A stretch of 64,000 nt of DNA from CAYXLI01 sp964464925 (GCA_964464925.1 CAYXLI010000010.1:62001-126000), one strand, 5' to 3'. Shown: positions 16,179 to 26,002, counted from the first letter of the stretch. Program-made: numbers and translations. The notes: generated by a model from the sequence alone, not told the origin.

Positions 16179-18731
16179 CTACCGGATCCGGACGACGACC
16201 TCATTGCTCGGTATCGAAGCGCGGGATAGGACCAGTTTGTGATCGCCGGAGGCAATGCCGGCCGGCAGGACAACGTTGAACTGATTCAATCCGGGGAAGC
16301 CCGGTGCGCGGCCCGCATATGTGACGCGAGCAGCGGCACCGTCAATCGTTGCCGAGAAACTGGCCGCCACGTTGCCGTCCACGTCCGTGCCGTCATTTCC
16401 GGCGCCTGTGCCGTATACGGAAATGATATTTGCATCGCCGTTGGCCCGTTTCGCGTTGAAAGGCGCGGCTTGGAATGTAAATGCGTCCAAAGCGGCGACG
16501 GGGCCAGTTCCGCTGCCGTCGGCGGTGAAGAGGGCTGGGGAGCTTGCTCTTGTCTGGAACGTACCGGCCCGAACCAACTGGCCTCCGGCCATCACCTCGA
16601 CCAGGGATGTGGACGAATCGAGTGCTGGGGCTGTGGTGGACGGGAGCGTAGACGCAGGCACCTGGAAATTGATCTGGCCGGGTGAGGCGAAAAAGAGCTT
16701 GGCTACGACTCCGTCTACCATCACCTGTGTGCCGGCAAGCGTCGTCGGCAGAGTTGTCGAGGTGGTTTGTTGAGTGCTCCCGTCCGTAAGTCCCTTTCCG
16801 AAAATCGACCCGATCGAACCCGGAGCCAACACCGGCGAGTTATAGGCAGCGGAAGACACCGAGATTACGCGCGACCCGTCTGCATCGGCTAAGCCGGTAT
16901 TTAACGAGGCAAGGTAATCGGTAGCCTGGGCGAAGTAGCTCTCCCACGCAAGCCGGTACCGCATGATCTTGTTCAGAGACGCGTCAGACGCCTGCTTGCC
17001 GGGCATGGTCACGAGAATCCACGCAACCCGGAAGGACTTGGGTGCGGACTTGTAATCGGGGTCTCGGGCACCGTTCGCCTGCAGGATGTTTGCCATGGTG
17101 ATCGGCTGAGTCGTGCCGCCAGTGACGGCGCCGGGACGCGGATTCGACTCACGCGTATAGCGGTTTGTGGTCGGATTCGTGATCAGAAACGTGTCGGGAA
17201 CGTCCTCCGGAGGGCGCAGTCCCATCAGGTAGTGATCGAGCCGCGAGTAGCCGTCGATGAGGCTCACGGTTGTGAATGTGCCATCTCCGTTGTCGCGCCA
17301 CACGTTGCCTTCCGAAGAGGAAGATCTCCGGGCGCCCGGACGGCTGATCGTCGATTCCGTGTTCAAAAAGAAGTTCCAATGCTCATTGTCCCTGCCGAGG
17401 ATCAGATTCTGATCCGTGTCGGGATAGTGCACGTACGCCTGCCAACGATGGCCTTGCTCCTGACCGAAAATGGAAAGGGAGCTGTTTCCTGCCAGCAGAC
17501 GCGTGACTGGGGAACTGGGATAACTCCCAATCAGATTGCCGAGATTCAGATAACCCTGAATTTTGGTCCCGCCGAGCACTGTACCGCCGGAATCAGAATC
17601 GAATACCTTGTCTCCAATGCCCTTGATCGAATTCCGGATCGGCGAGTAGAAAGCAAATGCATCCCCGAGTGAACTGTCGAAGTCCGTCATCAGATAGACG
17701 AAGTCATACTTGTCCGAATGGGTGTCATAAAAGTCGGAGATGACCGTAAGGTCGTCCACGATGTTGTCGGTGGTGAAGAATTCGGCGATGGCAGTGCTCA
17801 ACGGGCCTGCCGGTGGTTTGCTGAAATCGATCAGCGTGGGCGTATCCGTATTAGCCGGCCCAGGTGAGATTCCCACGAGAGCGGTAGAGGTGAGCTGAGC
17901 GGAGTCATAGGTAAGGACAATCTTGCCAGAGCTGAACAATGTCATCTGGAAGCGATGCACGCCGGTATCTCCGGGATTGTTTTCGAAATCCGGCACGCGA
18001 TTGTACGTGACCACAACGCGATCGGAATCCTTTCGGAGATAAATTCCCGCCGATCCGGGCAGCGCGACGGGCCGGCCGTCGAGATCGTGCCAATAGCCGG
18101 CGATCCGGGGCAACTCATTTTTCAAACCAGCGAGCGACTCGCCCGAATCCACTGCCAGGACGTCAAACGTGTGTTGCGCCATCGCGGTGGGCCGGAATAC
18201 GAGGTTGCCGTTGGTGGTGACGAACACCTGGGAATAGCTGGTTCCGTAATAGGAAAACCCGAAACCAAGATCGACGGCCAGATAACCATCGTCGCCGGGT
18301 TCGGCGGTTGAGCCTGGGTTGACGGCCGGAGCTGTCGCAAAATCCAGTTTGGTGCCAAGATTCGGATCGAATGTGCCTGAACCGTTTGTCACAACGTAGC
18401 TTTTTGCCGACGGGGTAAATGTCAGACTGACGCCGTTGAGATCGAACGGATTCTGTAACGCGACTGTAAAGGGATCGCCTTGCAGGATGGTCATGTCGTT
18501 GACATCGGTGAACGCAGCTGCGTTGCGGGCGGCAGCTCGCACGTTCTTACCGTGAACCTGCTCCAAGCGCTTTTGATTAGCGAAGTGCCAGACCCACTTT
18601 TCCTCCGCAGCCTGGTTCCCGGTGAGGCGGGCCTTCTTGCCGGGGTTCAGATTATGCGGATAAGCGGGCGAAAATAGGATCGCAAGTGTGAATACGCTTA
18701 CGAGTGCGCGGGGCACCAATAGACCGAACAT
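16179..18731 (-). CDS. Large secreted protein with C-terminal TIGR03437-type domain
   Basis: About 850 residues with a signal peptide (LVSVFTLAILFSPAYPHN). The middle has a beta-rich nidogen-like stretch (QVFVTTNGNLVFRP, then IAGYWHDLDGRPV) and a segment resembling metalloprotease-like family members (YDFVYLMTDFD, then FGQEQGHRW). The expected HExxH reads QEQGH, so the first His is lost. The last 220 residues match the Acidobacteriota orphan domain TIGR03437: VLAPGSIGSIFGKGL, KLFFASPGQINFQVP, GPVAALD, ISVYGTGAG and GLNQFNVVLP. The start at 18731 is preferred because AAGAGG lies just upstream and it begins at the signal peptide. Probably a cell-surface protein. Confidence 0.85.
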   Translation of the reverse strand: MFGLLVPRALVSVFTLAILFSPAYPHNLNPGKKARLTGNQAAEEKWVWHFANQKRLEQVHGKNVRAAARNAAAFTDVNDMTILQGDPFTVALQNPFDLNGVSLTFTPSAKSYVVTNGSGTFDPNLGTKLDFATAPAVNPGSTAEPGDDGYLAVDLGFGFSYYGTSYSQVFVTTNGNLVFRPTAMAQHTFDVLAVDSGESLAGLKNELPRIAGYWHDLDGRPVALPGSAGIYLRKDSDRVVVTYNRVPDFENNPGDTGVHRFQMTLFSSGKIVLTYDSAQLTSTALVGISPGPANTDTPTLIDFSKPPAGPLSTAIAEFFTTDNIVDDLTVISDFYDTHSDKYDFVYLMTDFDSSLGDAFAFYSPIRNSIKGIGDKVFDSDSGGTVLGGTKIQGYLNLGNLIGSYPSSPVTRLLAGNSSLSIFGQEQGHRWQAYVHYPDTDQNLILGRDNEHWNFFLNTESTISRPGARRSSSSEGNVWRDNGDGTFTTVSLIDGYSRLDHYLMGLRPPEDVPDTFLITNPTTNRYTRESNPRPGAVTGGTTQPITMANILQANGARDPDYKSAPKSFRVAWILVTMPGKQASDASLNKIMRYRLAWESYFAQATDYLASLNTGLADADGSRVISVSSAAYNSPVLAPGSIGSIFGKGLTDGSTQQTTSTTLPTTLAGTQVMVDGVVAKLFFASPGQINFQVPASTLPSTTAPALDSSTSLVEVMAGGQLVRAGTFQTRASSPALFTADGSGTGPVAALDAFTFQAAPFNAKRANGDANIISVYGTGAGNDGTDVDGNVAASFSATIDGAAARVTYAGRAPGFPGLNQFNVVLPAGIASGDHKLVLSRASIPSNEVVVRIR

Positions 18732-18806
18732 ATGGCCTCTTAGACGCACCTTCGGGCGGCCTGAGTACAACGAGCGGCCGGCTCACTGGTACCATTGCTA
18801 TTTTGG

Positions 18807-19871
18807 ATGAACTATCGCATTGATGATGTCCGCATCCAGGAGACGCGGGAGTTAGTAAATCCCTGCACTCTATTGGAAGAATTCCCGCTCGATCTGGAAA
18901 GCACGCGGCTGATTTTCGAAACCCGCGAACAGATTCACAAGATTCTCTATGGGCACGACCATCGCTTGGTCGTGGTCGCAGGCCCATGTTCGATTCATGA
19001 CGTCTCGGCAGCGGTTGATTACGGCGGACGGCTGCTCGAGATGAGCAAAGCCTACCAGGACTCGCTGCTCGTGTTGATGCGCGTGTACTTTGAGAAGCCA
19101 AGAACTACGCTCGGATGGAAGGGTCTGATCAATGATCCTTTCCTGGACAACAGCTTCCATATCAACGAGGGCCTGCGCCGCGCGCGGAGGCTGCTGGTCG
19201 AGTTGAACCGGCTTGGGCTGCCCGCGGGTACGGAGTTTCTCGATATGATCACGCCGCAGTACATTGCGGATTCGATCAGTTGGGGCGCGATCGGCGCGCG
19301 AACGACGGAGAGCCAGGTGCATCGCGAACTGGCGAGCGGCCTCTCTTGTCCGGTCGGGTTCAAGAACGGAACGGACGGCAACGTACGCGTCGCGATCGAC
19401 GCTGTGCGTGCGGCACGCGAGTCCCATCATTTCCTTTCGGTAACGAAGGCCGGTCATTCGGCGATTGTCTGCACGAAGGGGAACAAGGATTGTCACGTGA
19501 TTCTGCGCGGGGGCAAACTGCCGAACTTCGATGAAGAATCGGTGGCCAGCGCGCTGCTCAGTTTGAAATCACTGAAGATTCCGGATCGCGTCATGGTGGA
19601 TTGTTCGCATGCCAATAGCATGAAGAACCACCGGCTTCAATCCGCGGTCGCGCGCAACATCGCGAACCAGCTTGCGGCAGGCCAGGCGGGCATCTTCGGT
19701 GTAATGCTGGAGAGCAACGTGGTGGCCGGGCGCCAGGAACTGGTCCCGGGCAATGAACTCGTATACGGCCAGAGCATCACCGATGCGTGTATCGACCTCG
19801 ACGAAACGCGCGAGATTTTCGATCTGCTGGCCGAAGGGCAGCAGAAGAGACAGGCGCGCGCGGCGAAATAG
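18807..19871 (+). CDS. aroF: 3-deoxy-7-phosphoheptulonate synthase (DAHP synthase, class I)
   Basis: Condenses phosphoenolpyruvate and erythrose 4-phosphate in the first step of the shikimate pathway, cytoplasmic. 354 residues, the usual length of the AroF/G/H type. The hallmark segments are VVAGPCSIHD, LMRVYFEKPRTTLGWKG, PAGTEFLDMITPQY, WGAIGARTTESQ, GFKNGTDG and DCSHANSMKNH. The start MNYRIDDVRIQ at 18807 matches the family N-terminus; an in-frame TTG at 18795 is less likely. The paralogue letter is arbitrary, since feedback specificity cannot be judged. It is divergent from the secreted TIGR03437 gene. Confidence 0.95.
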   Translation: MNYRIDDVRIQETRELVNPCTLLEEFPLDLESTRLIFETREQIHKILYGHDHRLVVVAGPCSIHDVSAAVDYGGRLLEMSKAYQDSLLVLMRVYFEKPRTTLGWKGLINDPFLDNSFHINEGLRRARRLLVELNRLGLPAGTEFLDMITPQYIADSISWGAIGARTTESQVHRELASGLSCPVGFKNGTDGNVRVAIDAVRAARESHHFLSVTKAGHSAIVCTKGNKDCHVILRGGKLPNFDEESVASALLSLKSLKIPDRVMVDCSHANSMKNHRLQSAVARNIANQLAAGQAGIFGVMLESNVVAGRQELVPGNELVYGQSITDACIDLDETREIFDLLAEGQQKRQARAAK

Positions 19872-19891
19872 TTTGTGATAGGCTCTCCGCG

Positions 19892-21223
19892 ATGAAACGC
19901 CGAGAGCTGCTTCGTATGATGGCCGCGGCCGCCGTGCCGCTGCCGGTGATGGCTCAACAGTCGGAGGCCAAAGCGCCTCGTAATATCTCCATCACCGATG
20001 TGCAGGTGATCGTCACCAATCCTCAGCAGACGGCCATGGGGAACTACGTCCTCGTGAAGATCGTCACGAATCAGCAGGGCCTGATCGGCTGGGGTGACGC
20101 GACGTGTACGGGGAGCGAACTCGGCGTAGCGGCGTTCCTGGAAGAGCACATGAAACCCGCACTGATCGGAAAGAATCCCATGCAGTCGGAGAACCTGTGG
20201 CACACTTTGTTCCATCTGCCGTATTACCGGTCCGGATCCGTACATATGTCGGCGATCAGCGGCATCGACATGGCCCTGTGGGACATCAAGGGCAAAGTCG
20301 CTGGACTGCCGGTGTACGAACTGCTCGGCGGCAAGGTGCGGCAGAAGATGCTCACGTACGCGAACGCGAGTGGGCGCGATTTCAAGGCGGTTGAAGATGG
20401 CGTGCGCCGCCTGATCGACCGTGGCTACCAGGTAATTAAGGTTCAGGTCTCCACTCCAGGCATGGAAGGTGGGTACGCCGTTCCACCGAGCGACAAGCAG
20501 CGCGCGGCCACAGAGAAAGCATTCGCTGAGGGACGTCCGCCGGCCGAGGTCTGGGAGCCCGAAGCCTACGTGCAGATTCTGCCGAAACTCTTCGAGCATC
20601 TGCGAAAGACCGTCGGAGAGAGCATTGGCTTGCTGCATGATGTCCACGAGCGCGTCACTCCGAACCAGGCCGTGCGGCTTGCGAAGACCCTGGAGCCTTA
20701 CCATCTGTTCTACCTGGAGGACGCGCTAAGACCGGAGCACTTGGATACGTTCCGGCTGATCCGGCAGCAGGCATCCACGCCGCTCGCGATGGGTGAGATT
20801 TACGTCGGCGCGTGGGAAGGTTTGAACCTGATCACCGGGCACCTGATCGACTACGTACGGCATGATCTGGCGCATTGCGGCGGAGTCACGACGGGCAAGA
20901 AGGTAGCGGCATACTGCGAACCGTACGGCATTCTGACCGCATGGCATGGTCCGGGCAATATTTCGCCCCTGACGCATTTCGCAAATAGTCACGTGAACTA
21001 TTCAGTGCCGAATTTCGGCATCCAGGAATATGCGGTCGGCTGGGGCGATAAGGTGCGCGAAGTCTTCTCCGATCTGCCCCAGTTCCGGAATGGACATGTG
21101 ACCATCGGCGATAAGCCCGGCCTGGGTACCGAGGTGAATGAGGCTGCGGCACGGAAGTATCCCTATGTCCGGCGCCTCAGGCCGGAAGTGCAGCGGGAAG
21201 ACGGCACCCCCTGGGCCTACTAA
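19892..21223 (+). CDS. Enolase-superfamily dehydratase (mannonate/galactonate type), Tat-exported
   Basis: 443 residues. The N-terminus MKRRELLRMMAAAAVPLPV is a twin-arginine style signal. The enolase-superfamily capping domain follows (GLIGWGDATCTGSELG), then the barrel with metal-ligand regions LLHDVHERV, FYLEDAL and MGEIYVG, and a His in WHGPGNISPLTHFA. The layout is that of ManD-like acid-sugar dehydratases. It begins 20 nt after the DAHP synthase stop and could be co-transcribed, though the functions are unrelated. Export of such an enzyme is typical of Acidobacteriota and Planctomycetota paralogues. The exact sugar acid is unknown. Confidence 0.85.
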   Translation: MKRRELLRMMAAAAVPLPVMAQQSEAKAPRNISITDVQVIVTNPQQTAMGNYVLVKIVTNQQGLIGWGDATCTGSELGVAAFLEEHMKPALIGKNPMQSENLWHTLFHLPYYRSGSVHMSAISGIDMALWDIKGKVAGLPVYELLGGKVRQKMLTYANASGRDFKAVEDGVRRLIDRGYQVIKVQVSTPGMEGGYAVPPSDKQRAATEKAFAEGRPPAEVWEPEAYVQILPKLFEHLRKTVGESIGLLHDVHERVTPNQAVRLAKTLEPYHLFYLEDALRPEHLDTFRLIRQQASTPLAMGEIYVGAWEGLNLITGHLIDYVRHDLAHCGGVTTGKKVAAYCEPYGILTAWHGPGNISPLTHFANSHVNYSVPNFGIQEYAVGWGDKVREVFSDLPQFRNGHVTIGDKPGLGTEVNEAAARKYPYVRRLRPEVQREDGTPWAY

Positions 21224-21236
21224 ATACGGTATTCCG

Positions 21237-22571
21237 CTATGCGAGGTCCAGTCCCTGCAGACGCCCGCTGGAATCGCCGAAGTGCTCCGCGTGGACACCC
21301 ATGCGATCCATCATGGTCAGGAACAGGTTTGACATCGGCGTCTCCTTGCGCACCACGATGCGACGGCCGCCCTTGATGTAGTTGCCGCCCCGCCCTGCGA
21401 TCAGCGTCGGCAGGTCTTCGTGCGCGTGCCGGTTGCCATCGGCGAGTCCCGCGCCGTAGACCAGCATGCAATTGTCTAGCAGTGAGCCGTCGCCTTCCTT
21501 GATCGATTTCAGCTTCTCCACCCAGCCCGCGAATTGCTTCATCTGGTAGGTATTGATTGCCGCCACTTTATCCATCAGCACCGGATCGTTCCGGTGATGC
21601 GTGAGCGGGTGATGGCCGTCCGGAATACCGATTTCGCGGTACGGACGCGACGTGCCTTCGCGCGTGACCAGGAACGTGAGCACGCGCGTCATGTCTGTCT
21701 GAAACGCGATCGTAATCATGTCTGTCATCAGTTTGAAGTGCTCTGCGAAATCCGCGGGAACTCCGTATGGCTTCTCCATGTGCGGATCGATCTGCGTCGT
21801 ATCCTTTTCGGCGCGTTCGATCTGCCGCTCGATTTCCCGAATGGACGAGAGATACTCGTCGAGTTTGCGCCTGTCCGTCGGGCCCAGGTTGGTCTCCAGC
21901 TTCCGGGTGTCCTCCGTAACGAAGTCCAGGATGCTCCGGCGATAGCGTGCACGGCGCTCCCGCGCTTCGGGAGACAGCACCACGCCGTTGCCGAAGAGGC
22001 GCTCGAACAGCGCGCGCGGATCCAGGATAGGCGGAAGCGGCTGTGTCTCACTCCGCCAGGCGAGGTTGTTCGTATAGGCACAGGAGTAGCCCGAATCGCA
22101 GTCGCCGGCCTGGCGAGCGTCTTCCAGCCCAACTTCAAGCGACGGGAACCTCGTTTGGTTTCCGATCTTGTTAGCGACGATCTGATCGCAGGAAATACCT
22201 GCCTTGATATCCACCATCGTCTTCTTCGGCTGTACTCCGGTCAGGTAGGCTCCGCAGCAGCGGCCATGGTCGCCCGGACCGTCCAGAAGGGCACGCCCGT
22301 TGTTGTGCGTCAGATTGCCGATCAGCGTAATGTCCTGCTTGAACGGTTCCAGCGATTTGAGAATGCCGGGCAATTCCTGGAGCGGCCCTTCATACGCCGG
22401 ATTCCAGTTGCGCATATCCATTCCGTTTGGAACGTAGACAAAACCCATGCGGACGGGCGACTTGACGGTTGAGGCGAATGCCGGGCACATCGCATCCAGA
22501 AAAGGAAGTGCAACAGCGGTTCCCATTCCTCGCAGGAAACTTCTTCTGGCAAGAGCTTTGCGCGTCATCAT
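21237..22571 (-). CDS. DUF1552 family exported protein
   Basis: 444 residues with a Tat-like signal (ARRSFLRGMGTAVALPFLDAM) and family features of DUF1552: MGFVYVPNGMDMRNWNP, then GDHGRCCGAYLTG, and GIPDGHHPLTHHRND. It overlaps the upstream DUF1592 cytochrome gene by 4 nt, the pairing usual in Planctomycetota, Verrucomicrobiota and Acidobacteriota. The pair probably works together outside the membrane, but its biochemical role is not established. It converges on the enolase-superfamily gene 13 nt away. Confidence 0.9.
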   Translation of the reverse strand: MMTRKALARRSFLRGMGTAVALPFLDAMCPAFASTVKSPVRMGFVYVPNGMDMRNWNPAYEGPLQELPGILKSLEPFKQDITLIGNLTHNNGRALLDGPGDHGRCCGAYLTGVQPKKTMVDIKAGISCDQIVANKIGNQTRFPSLEVGLEDARQAGDCDSGYSCAYTNNLAWRSETQPLPPILDPRALFERLFGNGVVLSPEARERRARYRRSILDFVTEDTRKLETNLGPTDRRKLDEYLSSIREIERQIERAEKDTTQIDPHMEKPYGVPADFAEHFKLMTDMITIAFQTDMTRVLTFLVTREGTSRPYREIGIPDGHHPLTHHRNDPVLMDKVAAINTYQMKQFAGWVEKLKSIKEGDGSLLDNCMLVYGAGLADGNRHAHEDLPTLIAGRGGNYIKGGRRIVVRKETPMSNLFLTMMDRMGVHAEHFGDSSGRLQGLDLA

Positions 22572-24931
22572 CGCTGGGCGATCTCCTTCGGCTTTGGTGC
22601 AGAGTTCTTCGTCGTTGCTGCTTCTCCCCGCCGCGACTGAAACGGCAGGCTTCTCACTATTTCAAAAATTACGCTTTGGAATTTGTAGCCGGAAGCCGCT
22701 ACTTTCCGGTTTACTTCTTCCACAGTTCTTCGATCATACCTCTCCAGGCCGCGGCCAAGGCCGTACGTCATTAGCTTTTCAATCAGGCATCGCGAAAACC
22801 CGGAGAGATCTTCGGTAAGTAAACCGCGCAACTGGGAGGGCGTCGTGAACGACTTTCCGTTCGGCAGAGTCCCGGCGGCATCGATATTGAATTTTCCGTC
22901 CTTGCTCCGCCATTTGCCGGTCGCATCGTAATTCTCAAGGCCAAAGCCGAGCGTGTCCATTTTCGTATGGCAGGACGCGCACATCGCATTGCTGCGATGC
23001 TTCTCCATCTGCTGGCGCATGGAACCGGCCGTGCCGACTTCTTCTTCGTTCAGCGGCGGAACGTCGGGCGGCGGAGGCGGAGGCGGCGCACCGAGGATAT
23101 TCTGCAATACGTATTTGCCTCGGATCACCGGAGACGTGCGCGTCGGGTAGCTCGAGACAGTGAGGACGCTGGCTTGGCTGAGAATGCCGCCCCGTTCGTC
23201 GGTCGTCAATTCGACACGGCGGAAATCCGGACCCTTGACGCCCGGGATTCCATAATGTTTAGCCAGCCGCTCGTTCAGGAAAGTGAACCTGGCGTCGAGA
23301 AATTCCAGGATGGGGCGATTTTCTTTCAACACCGCATCGAAGAACATGCGCGTTTCGGTGCGCATCGCATCGCGCAACTCAGGCCCCCACTCCGGAAACT
23401 TCTGCGGATCAGGCTTGACCATGTCCAGATTACGAATCTCCAGCCACTGCCCGGCGAAGTTCACCGCTAGCGCGGAGGAGCGCGAATCCTTCAACAGACG
23501 CGCAACCTGGGCATCGAGAACTTCCGGCACATGCAGCCTGTTTGTCTCGGCGAGTTGCAGCAGTTCTTCATCCGGCATCGAACTCCAAAGGAAGTAACTG
23601 AGGCGGGATGCAAGTTCCACGTCGGAGATACGGTGGATGCGGGTTGGATCCGTCGGCGCCGCGTCCCGCTCGATCCGGAAGAGGAAGTGCGGCGATACGA
23701 GCATCGCTTCAATGGCGAGTTGCAATCCCTGCTCGACGGACTGGCCATCCTTCTTCGCCAGATCGACGAATCGAACAAGCGAGGCGACCTCCGTGCGGCT
23801 GACCGGGCGGCGCCAGGCGCGACGCGCCAGTGTGGAAACGATCTTGTCGACGCAGGCTGCGCCGCTCTTTGGATCGCAGAGGAGGATCCGCTTCCGGCTG
23901 GGCCGCTCCACGTTCGACGGATACGGTCCAACGAACGTGATCGATTCAAGATACTTATTCTTCTTGCTGCTGTAGGCTTCCTTCTCGGACAAAGTCTTTA
24001 CAAAGTCATCATCCAGGAACCCCGCACGAAAGACGTGGTCTCCTTCAGGCAGATAAAGACGCATCTGTTCTTCGGAGTACGGATTGAAATAGACCAGCCC
24101 CGAGGGTTTCGTTTCCACCGGGATCTTGTTCAGCAGCTTGCCGTCCATCCAGAAGGCCAGCGTCACGGGCTTAGCGTCCTTCTCGCGCTCGCCCGGCAGC
24201 CCGAAGCGGACCACGTACTCGCCCTCGAAGTCGATACGATGTGTTGCCTCGATCGTGCTGACATCCAGACGGCGGATGGTCTTATTCCGCGCGTGATATT
24301 CGGCTTCCAGCGGTTTCTTCGGCAGTGGGTCGGCGCCGAGCGCACGCGAGGCAATGCGCTCGGCGACGTTCAGATATTTATCCATCAGCGTCGGCGAGAT
24401 CGTGAGCACGTCACCGATGTTGTCGAAGCCGTAGCCGGAATCGTCAGTCGGGAAATCTTTGTCGGCGCGAAACTCCACGCCCAGCAGGTCGCGGATGGTG
24501 TTGGTGTATTCGCTGCGATTCAGCCGCCGCGCCGTCACACGGCCCGGGTCCGGCTTGACGCTCTGATCCTGCCGGGCGAACTCGCTATCGAGGAACTTCG
24601 ATAAATTCTCGATCTGCTCCGCTGGGGGCCGGGGGACGCCCTTCGGCGGCATCTCACCATCCTTGACCTTTTGGAGAATGCGTTCCCATCCTTCCCGGCC
24701 TTCGGTCAGCGAAGAGGCAGCTAGAAATGGCTTCAAGTTCAGGTTGCCGGACGTAAGCGCTTCGTTATGGCAACCGATGCAACTCTTCTTCAAAAGAGGT
24801 GCCGCGGCAGATTCGAATGCGGGATTCTGTTCGGCAGGCTGCCCCTTCTTCGGAGTGGTGGATGCTCCGCCGGCAAAAACAAGCCCGGCAATCAGGGAAC
24901 CGGAAAGAAAACCATATAGGTTCAGGCGCAT
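22568..24931 (-). CDS. DUF1592-type exported c-type heme protein (planctomycete cytochrome C type)
   Basis: 787 residues: an N-terminal signal, a heme site CIGCH at 51-55, then the DUF1587, 1595, 1592, 1588 and 1585 modules in the usual order. Recognisable blocks are RRLNRSEYTNTIRDLLGV, LARRAWRRPVSRTE, LASRLSYFLWSSMPDEEL and RTSPVIRGKYVLQNILG. A second heme-like motif, CASCH, lies near residue 653 within DUF1588. Heme attachment would need the cytochrome c maturation system, encoded in part at 8185-13209. A proline run (PPPPPPPDVPP) precedes the second heme site. It is the first gene of a two-gene unit with the DUF1552 protein. Confidence 0.92.
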   Translation of the reverse strand: MRLNLYGFLSGSLIAGLVFAGGASTTPKKGQPAEQNPAFESAAAPLLKKSCIGCHNEALTSGNLNLKPFLAASSLTEGREGWERILQKVKDGEMPPKGVPRPPAEQIENLSKFLDSEFARQDQSVKPDPGRVTARRLNRSEYTNTIRDLLGVEFRADKDFPTDDSGYGFDNIGDVLTISPTLMDKYLNVAERIASRALGADPLPKKPLEAEYHARNKTIRRLDVSTIEATHRIDFEGEYVVRFGLPGEREKDAKPVTLAFWMDGKLLNKIPVETKPSGLVYFNPYSEEQMRLYLPEGDHVFRAGFLDDDFVKTLSEKEAYSSKKNKYLESITFVGPYPSNVERPSRKRILLCDPKSGAACVDKIVSTLARRAWRRPVSRTEVASLVRFVDLAKKDGQSVEQGLQLAIEAMLVSPHFLFRIERDAAPTDPTRIHRISDVELASRLSYFLWSSMPDEELLQLAETNRLHVPEVLDAQVARLLKDSRSSALAVNFAGQWLEIRNLDMVKPDPQKFPEWGPELRDAMRTETRMFFDAVLKENRPILEFLDARFTFLNERLAKHYGIPGVKGPDFRRVELTTDERGGILSQASVLTVSSYPTRTSPVIRGKYVLQNILGAPPPPPPPDVPPLNEEEVGTAGSMRQQMEKHRSNAMCASCHTKMDTLGFGLENYDATGKWRSKDGKFNIDAAGTLPNGKSFTTPSQLRGLLTEDLSGFSRCLIEKLMTYGLGRGLERYDRRTVEEVNRKVAASGYKFQSVIFEIVRSLPFQSRRGEAATTKNSAPKPKEIAQR

Positions 24932-24971
24932 ACACCTCTGCTCTTTGTAGAACGATTACGAACGAACATTG

Positions 24972-25979
24972 TTACTTCTCCGCCGGAGGTTTCGGAGTTT
25001 CCTTCTTTTCTTCCACCTTGTTCTGCTCCTGCGGAGGACGGAATCTCGGCTGGCGTGGCACGGGCTTGGCACTGGCCACCTCGGTGTAGACCTTCAGGAT
25101 GCGCTCCGCCTGGGCCGGGTCGAATTGAAGCTGATAGTGGGTGCCCTTTTCCGAACTCTTGAACTGGATGCGCCCATCTTCCGACACGGAAAACACTCCC
25201 GGTTCGGAAACCTTGAAGTAGTTTTCCTTCGGCCTTGCAGCATAGAGTGCCGCCGCCATGTCGCCCGTCGTCGAGTCATACGGCATCGGCTTGGCGGCGC
25301 GGTAGGCATCGGCCACGGGGTGGGTTTGCGACCAGGCGAAGTCCTTCTCGATGCTGGCTGCAGGGAACAGGATCTTCTCGCCGATTTCCGGCGTGGCAAG
25401 ATAAATCGGCGTGGGCCATTCGGCAAACAATTTCTTCGCGGCGGGCACATCAGCGGAGATTGGGCTGCTTGAGCCGGCCAGAAATTTCACTTTCCGCTCG
25501 ATCCATTCTTTCGCTCCCGTAAGTTCCAGAACGCGAGCCAGATTGGTCGCCGGACCGCCAAGCACGACGATCGCGTTCTGGTCGTGTTGTGCTGTGAATG
25601 CGTTGCGGATCAGAGGCGCCACTTCCGCCGTATCGTTCAGGTGCCGAATGGTGTGGGTGTAAGCGGACTTGGCGAGCACCGCATCAATCGCAGGCGTGTC
25701 TTCTTTGGACTTGCCATCCACGGACATGCCCACTGGAAGCGTGCGGCTGAATACGGCCGGCGCACCGCTCAAGGCACCGGCATAGAAGCGGCCGATGATT
25801 TCCGCAAAAGCTGCGGACTTTAGATTCTCTTTGCTCGTGCTGACGGCAACGACCCGGATCTCGTTCTTCCCATCGAAGCCATATAGCAGGGCGAGCGCAA
25901 GTGCGCTCTCAATACGGTTGCCGAGGTCTGAGTCATAGATGACACCAACCGCCGGCTTGCCCTGTCCTGGAAACTGCAT
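24972..25979 (-). CDS. Nucleoside-hydrolase-like protein with degenerate active site
   Basis: 335 residues with the fold of inosine-uridine nucleoside hydrolases: VIYDSDLGNRIESALALAL at the N-terminus, then VLGGPATNLARVLE and PIYLATPEIGEKI. In active enzymes the first motif reads DxDxGxDDAxAL. Here D16 and D18 remain, but the paired Asp that bind calcium are replaced (N21-R22-I23). Near the end, TTGDMAAALY keeps an Asp where HDxxA is usual. The tail is Lys/Pro/Glu-rich. It may bind rather than cleave a nucleoside. No clear signal peptide. A palindrome at 25989-26002 covers its AGGAGG ribosome-binding site. Confidence 0.75.
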   Translation of the reverse strand: MQFPGQGKPAVGVIYDSDLGNRIESALALALLYGFDGKNEIRVVAVSTSKENLKSAAFAEIIGRFYAGALSGAPAVFSRTLPVGMSVDGKSKEDTPAIDAVLAKSAYTHTIRHLNDTAEVAPLIRNAFTAQHDQNAIVVLGGPATNLARVLELTGAKEWIERKVKFLAGSSSPISADVPAAKKLFAEWPTPIYLATPEIGEKILFPAASIEKDFAWSQTHPVADAYRAAKPMPYDSTTGDMAAALYAARPKENYFKVSEPGVFSVSEDGRIQFKSSEKGTHYQLQFDPAQAERILKVYTEVASAKPVPRQPRFRPPQEQNKVEEKKETPKPPAEK

Positions 25980-25988
25980 TTCAACAAA

Positions 25989-26002
25989 CGCCTCCTGAGG
26001 CG
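25989..26002. promoter_or_regulatory. Palindrome over the ribosome-binding site of the hydrolase-like gene
   Basis: CGCCTC-CT-GAGGCG is a 14-bp inverted repeat with a 2-nt centre. On the minus strand it contains AGGAGG about 11 nt before the ATG at 25979. It could be an operator or could hide the ribosome-binding site, but no experiment or repeat elsewhere supports this. Confidence 0.3.

Noticed and set aside
23531..24604. 357-codon plus-strand frame opposite the DUF1592 cytochrome gene
   Set aside because: Shadow of a gene whose heme sites and DUF modules are clear.
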